DNA of 64,000 nt, from contig NC_134398.1 of NCBI RefSeq assembly GCF_050003625.1, forward strand, positions 68,642,891 to 68,706,890, in the 5' to 3' direction. Source of the DNA: Haematobia irritans. Taxonomy: Eukaryota; Arthropoda; Insecta; Diptera; Muscidae. Shown piece by piece: positions 55,959-64,000 of this stretch. The translations under genes were made by a program, and so were the position numbers. The notes below the pieces were generated by a model, which saw only the letters and a list, made by a program, of their open reading frames with translations, was not told where the DNA came from and ran no database searches. How positions within the stretch are numbered: position 1 is the stretch's first letter; every line of letters begins with the position of its first letter.

Positions 55959-57300
55959 ACACGCACAGAAAAAACATATTTGGACATTGTTGCCACATCC
56001 ATTTAATGCTAATCTAGAGTAGGTAATTGTCGCGAAAACCATGTATTTTATCTTTGTAAAAATAATTTTCGAGCGGAGAAAAATATATGTTGGCAATAAG
56101 CATTTAAATGGTTCTCAAATGCCGCAAACATGTTCTATTATTTAAATGATAGAATTAGAGACCATGTACCGGGAAAATCATGTACCTGACCATTCAATTT
56201 TTAGACTTTTTTGCAGGAAAAAAGTATTTTTATAGGTTACGTATAGACATGTCTAGAACCATTACATGATCATAAAGACCACGTACATTTTTTCGTGACC
56301 ATTTAATTTTTTAACTTTTTTTTGCAGCGAAAAGAACTTTATAAAAACAGTGTAATGAAAAAAATGCACCTGTTTTTTGTTCTGCATTTTTTATGGTATA
56401 ATTTATTTTTATTTGCAGTTACATGATGCCTGCGTTTGTACATTTGATGGGCACGACGTAAATATGGAATGATTACTTATTGTTGAAATTGAACCAAAAT
56501 GGAGTGTGTAAAAATATGTGATGCTTGCTTGCACCACATTATAAATACTAATAAACAATAAATTAGTTTTTAAATAAATAAAAACAAATAAATAATGCTA
56601 AATTTGTGTTTTCTTTTCTCAAGTGGCGCCATTTTTTCGACGACGAAAAAGGTTTTTTCATAAAGATCAAAACATTTTAGGTTGTTCTTTTAACTGAAAA
56701 AAAAACTATTTTTCACGAATACCATAACATTTTAAATCGCAACCATTGCCTTTTGATTCAAACAAAATTATTTTTATCAATATAATAACATTTTAGATGA
56801 GGACAATTACATTTTTCCTAGAACCATGTTCACTGATCCAACATGGTTGCTTATCACTGAGTGCTGCCCGATTCCATGTTAAGCTCAATGACAAGGGACC
56901 TCCTTTTTATAGACGAGTCGGTGTTCCACATTGCAGTGAAACCACATAGAGAAGCTGTGAAACACTCAGAAATGTCACCAGCATTACTGAAGTGGGATAA
57001 TCCACCGCTGAAAAGCTTTTTGGTATTCGGTCGAAGCAGGAATCGAACCCACGACCGTGTGTATGCAAGGCGGGCATGCTAACCATTGCACAACGGTGGC
57101 TCCCATACCTAACCTATAAAAATACTTTTTTTCCCTGCAAAAAAGTCGAAAAATTGAATGGTCAGGTAGATGCTTTTCCTGACCATGTAATGGTCTCAAA
57201 TTCTATCATTTAAATAGTAGAACATGTTTGTGGCATTAGTAAAATCTAAGCATTAAATGGATGCGGCAACCATGTCCAAACATGTTTTTTCTGTGCGTGT
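55959..57300. mobile_element. Short P element, complete ends
   Basis: Inverted ends ACACGCACAGAAAAAACAT, then GGACATTGTTGCCACATCC at the left and the same reversed at the right (TTGCCGCATCCATTTAATGC), extending more than 190 bp. It contains the blocks of the larger P copies in order. It is interrupted near the right end by a reversed SINE. Confidence 0.8.
56857..57106 (-). mobile_element. SINE copy, reversed, 3'-truncated
   Basis: Minus-strand head GGGAGCCACCGTTGTGCAAT and B-box GGGTTCGATTCC, body TTCAGCGGTGGATTATCCC, ending at CATGGAATCGGGCAGCAC. It lacks the LINE-derived tail found in the other copies. Confidence 0.85.
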
Positions 57301-57989
57301 CAATATTTGGCCCGAACCACAAATCTAACATGTCAATGTCTTCGGTAGTCGATATGTGGCTGTTCGACAAAAGTCTAATTTTTATTTCCCGTGCAAAAAC
57401 AGCCGCAGAAAAACTCAACTTTATGAAGATCTTCTAAAATAACTCTATATTTTTGTAAAGTATTTTCCAATAAGAGCTGGTATTTTCGTATTCGAAAAAA
57501 AATTTTATGTTTTGAGATAAATGTTCGGATGCTTATTTCATAATAAAGTATGCTTTGTACAATTTTATTAATTCTTACTCTGTTTTTAAACTTTTTGAAA
57601 CAAAAAAAGTTAAAATTAAAAATAAGTTACGAATAAAAATAAGAAAAAAAAACGAGCTATATAAAATTGAATTAATAGAACTTCATGTGTAGTTAAAAAA
57701 GAACATCTTTGGGAGTGCATCTTCTGGAAGTGCTTTTAAAGTTGTGCCTTTGCTGGGTGTTAAAAGTAAGCGTTGTCCAGATCAACACCAACCAGCTCCA
57801 ACCATAAAACAATTTAATTTGCGAGAAAAAAATGAAGTAACTCAAACTAACTAACCAAACTAAACAGTCGTACGTTGAGAATTATTTGTCAAGATGATTT
57901 TCCGATGAAAATCCGGATTCTGTGACAGCAAAAATAATTTTTACCTCCTCAATACATTATGGAATTAAAATAAAAAAATCTCTGTCAAT

Positions 57990-58430
57990 TTCCAACTACT
58001 TAGCTTTTGGTCTTACTTTGATAGCATGTTTATTTAGTGTTATTAGCTCCGTTCGAGAACCCAATAATTTTTGATAATTATCACAAATTTTTACTAGATA
58101 GAACTCGATCGATTACGCCAAAAAGCCGGCAAAAGAGAGCGTGAGACTATATTTGTCAGTTATCAGATTGAGAAACTGCAAGTTTTTGCTAGAGTGTTTG
58201 ATAACAACAAAACACAAGTAAAATGTACATGTTCCGCAATTATATTGGAAGCTAAAACAACTGAATACATTTAATGTTTTAGAAGCTCAAATTTTGAATA
58301 CACAAATAGTTACTGGATTGCATTCGCGTACTTTTCAGCAATTTCAAGCAAAAATACTCTCTTGCTAGTTTTTACTGAATACTTTTTGCTGTAATAGTAC
58401 GCGGACAGACCTATTATGTCAAATGTCAAC
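57990..58430. repeat. Diverged MITE with GTTTGCG-type termini
   Basis: TTAGCTCCGTTCGAGAACCC and CACAAATTTTTACTAG at the left, GTACGCGGACAGACCTATTA at the right; aligned with 1392-1716 and 28165-28930. From 57758 to 57989 nothing is recognised. Confidence 0.5.
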
Positions 58431-58621
58431 GCCTCCAAAGCATCACAAATACTTTAACACGAGGCAAGCCGGGAAATTAAAACAAACTTATATATTTTCC
58501 AAATTTTATTACGGAGATTATATTTGGTAAGTATTGTGTTTGTCATTTAAGAAATTTGCCATTTAGATAGTCATTTAGATAATGCAAATCACTATTATTT
58601 ATTTTTTTTTTTTTGTGTTTG

Positions 58622-59558
58622 TAAAGGGTGATTTGTTAAGAGCTTGATAACTTTTTTTTAAGAAAAACGCATAAAATTTGCAAAATCTCATCGGTTCTTT
58701 ATTTGAAACGTTAGATTGGTCCATGACATTTACTTTTTGAAGATAATTTCATTTAAATGTTGACCGCGGCTGCGTCTTAGGTGGTCCATTCGGAAAGTCC
58801 AATTTTGGGCAACTTTTTCGAGCATTTCGGCCGGAATAGCCCGAATTTCTTCGGAAATGTTGTCTTCCAAAGCTGGAATAGTTGCTGGCTTATTTCTGTA
58901 GACTTTAGACTTGACGTAGCCCCACAAAAAATAGTCTAAAGGCGTCAAATCGCATGATCTTGGTGGCCAACTTACCGGTCCATTTCTTGAGATGAATTGT
59001 TCTCCGAAGTTTTCCCTCAAAATGGCCATAGAATCGCGAGCTGTGTGGCATGTAGCGCCATCTTGTTGAAACCACATGTCAACCAAGTTCAGTTCTTCCA
59101 TTTTTGGCAACAAAAAGTTTGTTAGCATCGAACGATAGCGATCGCCATTCACCGTAACGTTGCGTCCAACAGCATCTTTGAAAAAATACGGTCCAATGAT
59201 TCCACCAGCGTACAAACCACACCAAACAGTACATTTTTCGGGATGCATGGGCAGTTCTTGAACGGCTTCTGGTTGCTCTTCACTCCAAATGCGGCAATTT
59301 TGCTTATTTACGTAGCCATTCAACCAGAAATGAGCCTCATCGCTGAACAAAATTTGTCGATAAAAAAGCGGATTTTCTGCCAACTTTTCTAGGGCCCATT
59401 CACTGAAAATTCGACGTTGTGGCTCGTTAGTAAGTCTATTCATGATGAAATGTCAAAGCATACTGAGCATCTTTCTCTTTGACACCATGTCTGAAATCCC
59501 ACGTGATCTGTCAAATACTAATGCATGAAAATCCTAACCTCAAAAGAATCACCCTTTA
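58622..59558 (-). mobile_element. mariner-like DD41D (rosa-type) element with internal deletion
   Basis: TA at both edges. Inverted ends AGGGTGATTTGTTAAGAGC and AGGGTGATTCTTTTGAGG. Length about 937 bp, versus about 1.3 kb expected for an intact member. Holds one open transposase frame. Confidence 0.85.
58730..59443 (-). CDS. DD41D mariner transposase lacking its DNA-binding half
   Basis: 237 residues from ATG at 59443. The first seven residues (MNRLTNE) are those of the normal protein start. They run directly into PQRRIFSEWALEKLAEN, which normally lies well inside the protein, so about 150 residues with the helix-turn-helix motifs are missing in frame. Catalytic residues remain: first Asp in FSDEAHF, second in FQQDGATCHTA, third in CDLTPLDYF, with 41 residues between the last two. 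The C-terminus is WTFRMDHLRRSRGQHLNEII. With no end-binding domain it cannot be a working transposase alone, though it might act as a repressor or be mobilised in trans (inference). Confidence 0.88.
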   Translation of the reverse strand: MNRLTNEPQRRIFSEWALEKLAENPLFYRQILFSDEAHFWLNGYVNKQNCRIWSEEQPEAVQELPMHPEKCTVWCGLYAGGIIGPYFFKDAVGRNVTVNGDRYRSMLTNFLLPKMEELNLVDMWFQQDGATCHTARDSMAILRENFGEQFISRNGPVSWPPRSCDLTPLDYFLWGYVKSKVYRNKPATIPALEDNISEEIRAIPAEMLEKVAQNWTFRMDHLRRSRGQHLNEIIFKK

Positions 59559-59786
59559 TTAAATTGCGATGTCCTTCACATCAAAAGCCAGGGTAGAAAA
59601 CGAGCGATGTAGCCACAAACAAGAACTACATCTATTCTTGAAGTCGAGAAGATCTGCATGTACTTCAGTTATAGAACGATGCCAGTTATTGATTCTCCAG
59701 AACCAATGCTGGGTGTGAGTGATAGGGTGGTGTGTTAAACCAGGTATTCCGATAATGAGAAGATAGTCATATATGAATTCATGTAC

Positions 59787-59950
59787 ACTGAAAAAACAAT
59801 GAACCCTTTTCCATTGCAAAATGAACTAAACTGTAGTAATATTGACCATGATTTAGCCCTTAAGATTTTTTTCAACTTGTCTAGTTTATAATTTTCTTAA
59901 ATTTTAGTTCATCTATAACATTGTAGTTTAGTTCATTTTTACAACACCAT
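59787..59950. repeat. MITE family C copy
   Basis: CACTGAAAAAACAATGAACC, GACCATGATTTAGCCC and TAGTTCATTTTTAC; aligned with 1738-1905. Confidence 0.5.
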
Positions 59951-60269
59951 AAGATTTATATACCCCTACCAAGTTAAAAAGTGAGTATTATTTTGGTTTA
60001 CTTGCTTATTTTGTGGGAAACCCGACAATAAAAATTGGTTAACAGTCTCTTTAAAATGTCGACGACTAAACTATTTTTAAATCAATCATTCCACAGTACA
60101 GAGAAATTAAATAATTAAAGGAACAACAAACCGTCTTACTATTATGAAAATTTTCATACATTAAAATTAAACTTTCTTTAAGCAAAAGTACTTTATTATA
60201 AAAACTTATGATGAAAGTTCTTAATACAATGTTTTTTGTGAATAAAAATTATGACATTAATTCTTCATT

Positions 60270-61480
60270 TTAGCTTGTAACTTACCATATTTGGGGTATT
60301 TTATCAAATGGTGTAAAGAATTCAACTTTTCTTTGGAAAACGTATCTCATAAAATTTGTACCTGAAACAATTAGAGAAATAATGAAGTATTCTAAATAAA
60401 CTCATAAAACTGTGTTGTTATCGATGTGAAGGATATAATAAAATAAATATTCTAGTTGAAAGAAAGCCAAAGTTTTAATATAAAACTTACCAATTCTCTA
60501 TTAAATTGTACGCTGAGGGGAAATATAAAAAGTTGTCCAAATTTATTTGGGTTACTCTGAAATTAAATATTAAATAAAATTATTAAATAAGTTTTCAAAA
60601 AATCTAATGAAAAAAATAATAATATGCATTAAAAACCAAATATTCTTGATAACCCTAGACAGTCATCATTCGTCAAAATGACGACACGTAATTTCATTTT
60701 CGATTTAAAATGCATTTTAGTCTATTGGGAAATGTTGAATTTAAGTTATACTAATTCGACCGTTTTATGAATTTTTGTTTTATACTACTTAAAACCAAAT
60801 TGAATAAGAAAATAAACTCAAGTTTGGTTCACTTTTTCGCTCACGATGAAAATTTTAGCGTCTTGAAATGAGCCGTAGTCAAAATGACGAAGGCTGACGT
60901 TAATGTACAAAAAATAAGGATGACTGTCCAGGACTAAAAGAAAGTTAAAGAATCCTTACCAATTCACTATTAAATTACAGGCAAAGGAGTACTAAAAATT
61001 TGTCCAAATGTTTAAGGGGTTATTCTGAAATTAAATATTTGTTTTTACATTAAAAATATTACATTGGTTTCCAAAAATTTTGATTAAAGAAATACTAAAA
61101 TAAGGCATTAAAAACCTGTAATTTTGATGATAAAAAGGTCACAAAAACGTAAATATTCTAGTTAAAATAAAGCCAATTTTTAAAAGAAAACTTACCAATT
61201 CTCTATTTTTTATTTGTTCGAATCCATCTGGAGTTGCTCTGAAATTAAATATTGTTTTTACAACAAAGAAAAACATTAAACTGGTTTCTAAAAAAATTAA
61301 TTAACATATAATAATATACATAAAAATATTCTTTTTAAAAGAAAGTCATATTAAAAAAATACTTACCAATTTATGAATAAACTATACGCTGAGATATAAC
61401 AAAAATTTTCTAAATTCATCTGGAATTGAATATTAATTTTTTACATAGAATAATAAAAATTTCAATACACTTTCAACATA
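60270..61480 (-). repeat. Degenerate tandem array of microexon-like units (about 180-230 bp)
   Basis: On the minus strand AATTGGTAAG recurs near 60488, 60956, 61189 and 61365, with shared flanks (TTAATTTCAGA, GGCTTT-type). In two units a 22-nt segment (CGTACAATTTAATAGAGAAT-like) is bounded by a pyrimidine tract ending CTCAG and by GTAAGT. A MITE interrupts the array at 60653-60932. I see no protein. Confidence 0.5.
60653..60932. repeat. piggyBac-type MITE, diverged copy
   Basis: CCCTAGACAGTCATCATTCG at the left and GGATGACTGTCCAGG at the right; aligned in reverse with 7997-8277. The TTAA sites have decayed. Confidence 0.65.
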
Positions 61481-62510
61481 TTTTCCTAAATATTCGTAAT
61501 AACTTTTTTCTAAACTACCGATAAAATATTAATAACTTTCATTTAAAAGGTTTAATAAACAAACACCAATATATGTCTCAAAAATCCAAAATATTCCATG
61601 CCTTTATACTCCCTTGTTGCATAGCTACTTAAAAGATGCAACAGCCCACGCCAACGCCAACTATACAACTGAAGCATGCCAAACAAAACCAAGCAAAGCC
61701 AAAACATTCCTACAACAACAAAAACACATGTGCCTTTATTGAAAACAACACCTCATCCAGCCAAATAAACCATCCGCGAATAACAAACACACACACGCAA
61801 ACCACTAAATGAACAAAAATAAAAACAACCCCACGCTCATGTATACACAACAAAACTCAAGTAACATCATCTTTACATTAATCACATTCCACTATGCCGA
61901 TAAAGATCTCTGTACTATGCATTAGTTCATCGCATCTGCTGACAATTTACTCTAAGAATAATATTCGTAAAGGCACACCAGTTTACGAACAATGAAACGT
62001 TTAACTTAAAATTTGCAAAATTTTCAAGAAATGTTATCTACCATTTTTGACGAAAATGTCTATAAATTTAATTACATGTGAACTAAAAATATTTCATTGG
62101 GTAACTTTTTACCAACAATTATTAACTATAGGAATTGTCAGTAAGAAATTGCTATCCACTTTCAAGTTCATTTTTCGTAAAAAAATATTTTCTCATACAA
62201 AAAAATCTTATAGTAAATTGCACTTATTATTTAGAAAATACTTTACATTTCACAAGTAGTTTTATAGCATGACAAACGAATTTTTAACTACCAGTTAAGA
62301 AATTTTTTAAGGAAATTTCCATCATATTTTGTAGGCCATGAACTAAACGATTACTACTTAGAATTTGTAAAATTTCCTTCCGAGTAGTTAATTTTCGTTG
62401 AAGATGCGAAAAATGAACTAAAATTCTGGAAAATTCTTGTAATAAATTATTGTAAAAATTTTCTTAAATTTACGAGACACTTTTTTTCTGTGTAGTTTAC
62501 GACACACAGA
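61481..62510. other. CA-rich block followed by decayed MITE sequence
   Basis: Bases 61600-61900 are unusually A/C-rich (for example CACACACACGCAAACC) and lack transposon marks, like non-repetitive host DNA. Bases 62075-62497 end in ACGAGACACTTTTTTTCTGTG and resemble MITE remnants at 4140-4310. Confidence 0.35.
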
Positions 62511-62513
62511 ATG

Positions 62514-64000
62514 CTATAATAACGATATCACAGGAATGAGATTACAAAATATAATTAGATTTAAATAAATAAATATCACAGCAAACATGTAAATATTACA
62601 GTTGTTTCCATAATTGAATCGATTGCCTTTTGTTTCAATTATAAAGCTGGTAAGATCCTTATAGAGATCAATGTTTTTAGTAGCGAGAATATCGACAGTA
62701 TTATGATACTTGTTGAAGAAATCGAACTTTCTTCTAATCACATCAAATTTAGTGTATTCAAAGATCGTGTGAAGGGCCGACTCGGGCACCCAATAACGAT
62801 CACAAATGGATATTGACACAGCTCCAATCATACGCAAGAATGGTTTATCATACATATGTCCAGTATACAAACGATTTAAAATTTTGGCTTTTTGGGGTCA
62901 GATAACATATTTCAAAAGGTTTTTTGTAAAACATTTGGCATAATTTAAAAAAGGTTTTACCTTTGTTATTGCACATATTCAACGTTCCACTCATTCCATC
63001 GACAAAGTTCAATTTTTCTAATGGCCTCATCTGGGGTAAAATGGGCCATAATGGGAGCTCCCACGTCTCTGGCTAGCCTAGCTATATTATCCGCCTCCTC
63101 ATTAATTTTTATACCACTGTGACCCAGTATCCATAGTAACTGACATTTTCTGATATTGGAAAGCTCCAGTTTATCATGAAAAAAGACAGCAATATAGTTG
63201 TTTGTCTTTGCACTTGCAATAATCTTGCAGGCCGCAAGGCTATCTGTGAAAAAGACACATTTCTCAGACTCATCCTCTATAGCAATTCCCAAGGCCTTCA
63301 CATTAAGGACACCACAGCCAGTCGAGGTGCTTCCCACTGAAGCATCCGTGGCATATATAACGTAGCCATCAGCTTTATAGTCAGCAATTTCTTTATTGTA
63401 TATTGCTCTTAAGACTTCAATTGGCGTATCTTTTTTACTCCTAGATAATAGGTTGAACCTTACTGAAATGATAGTTGAAACAATGGGGTTAGGGACATGT
63501 TTGATGTTATCAAAAATGTTTTTGAAATCATAGTATACCTTTCTATAACTAGATTTAACTTTCGGATTGTCTGATATTGTATCATAAAAACTCCAATTGG
63601 TAGATTGTATTTTGATTAATTCCTTGGCTGTGAGCAACCTCGCCCTATATGACGGAGGCAATTCATGCATAAGGGCGTATAAAATATGATTTGGGTTGAA
63701 ACAGGGCCACCAAGACATCTTTTAAGCATTTTATTCTGCATACTTTCAATTTTTTTGTTTACATATTTAGGCGCATAAGCCGTCGTCGTTCTGGAATATT
63801 CAATCTTAGATCGTACTACCGATTTATAAATGTTGAGGACATAACTTGGATGTAAACCACCACGAATCGAGGTCACACATTTTAACAGATTAATCCTGTT
63901 ACCAGTCTCCTTAGCAATAGCGTCATAATGATCTTTTAAGTTAAGAGAGCTCGTAATTACTCTCCCAAGAAATTTGATTTTTTTGGTTTGCCTTATGACT
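62514..64000 (-). mobile_element. LINE with RNase H domain, 3' part, runs off the window
   Basis: From the right edge the minus strand encodes the end of a reverse transcriptase (63876-63700: VVRSKIEYSRTTTAYAPKY, NKMLKRCLGG). After a frame change, 63718-62966 carries RNase H: YATDASVGSTSTGCGV with the first Asp, FFTDSLAACKII, and LLWILGHSGIKINEEADNIA. Two further shifts lead to the C-terminal segment 62870-62590 (RMIGAVSISICDRYWVPESA). The RNase H motifs point to the I/R1/LOA group. At least three frame breaks make this copy inactive. It differs from the LINE at 1-497. Confidence 0.8.

Larger units (their letters stand above)
55881..57757. mobile_element. Outer TIR element (CAGCAA ends) holding a P element
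   Basis: Left CAGCAA, an extra 20 bp, then AGGCACAACTTTAAAGGCAC, and CTCCCAAAGATGTTCTTT. The right end at 57695-57757 is the inverse. Between the repeats lie the short P element and unassigned DNA (57301-57690). Confidence 0.65.

Noticed and set aside
62047..62259. Short basic open frame (about 70 residues)
   Set aside because: AT-rich codons within decayed MITE sequence; no conserved features.

Overview
The window is nuclear DNA of a fly. It is AT-rich and intron-bearing, and it carries families typical of Brachycera: DINE/Helentron-like elements, Ty3/gypsy, hAT, Tc1/mariner, Helitron and tRNA-headed SINEs. The repeat style and gene structure suggest a calyptrate (muscid-like) fly, but I cannot name a species from sequence alone.

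Only one host gene is recognisable: a glucose-6-phosphate 1-epimerase-like gene (aldose epimerase fold) on the + strand. Its exons lie at 9583-9634, 42930-42988, 43110-43266, 43536-43716 and 44124-44444. Splice sites and phases agree across all five exons, and only the N-terminal first exon or exons (about 20 residues) are missing. The intron between the first two visible exons is about 33.3 kb and is almost solid transposable elements.

Region 1-9.6 kb: a LINE 3' end, then a MITE split by a DINE (834-8647). That DINE is itself split by a 4 kb hAT element (1221-5207, 8-bp target duplication) and by a second DINE (5878-7479). A third DINE type sits inside the hAT, and a piggyBac-type MITE sits inside a MITE in the DINE tail. 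Region 9.6-15.7 kb: MITEs, a SINE, a mariner relic with a 200-bp (TA)n tract, a reversed DINE and an ITmD37E-like relic. Region 15.7-27.7 kb: two long relatives of one DNA element (called P here). One is interrupted by a BED-finger hAT-like element, the other by a Helitron. Each serves as the other's empty site. Three copies of an unusual element with two divergent tRNA-like modules (called ACAT here) are nested in this region. Region 28-37 kb: a five-layer nest (hAT > MITE > ACAT > TIR element > intact gypsy). Region 38-42.5 kb: a second, decayed gypsy in the opposite orientation. Region 44.4-64 kb: intergenic MITEs, a full SINE with target duplications, a DD41D mariner with an internal deletion, a tandem array of microexon-like cassettes, and a LINE running off the right edge.

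The best preserved mobile gene set is the minus-strand gypsy at 29877-36105. It has near-identical 598-bp LTRs, a gag with a SAP-like N-terminus, a heptad-repeat coiled coil and a CCHC knuckle, and a long pol. Pol is joined to gag through a textbook -1 slippery heptamer that ends exactly at the gag stop. Family names given in capitals or letters (ACAT, P, M1, L, B, C, R) are labels for this report only.
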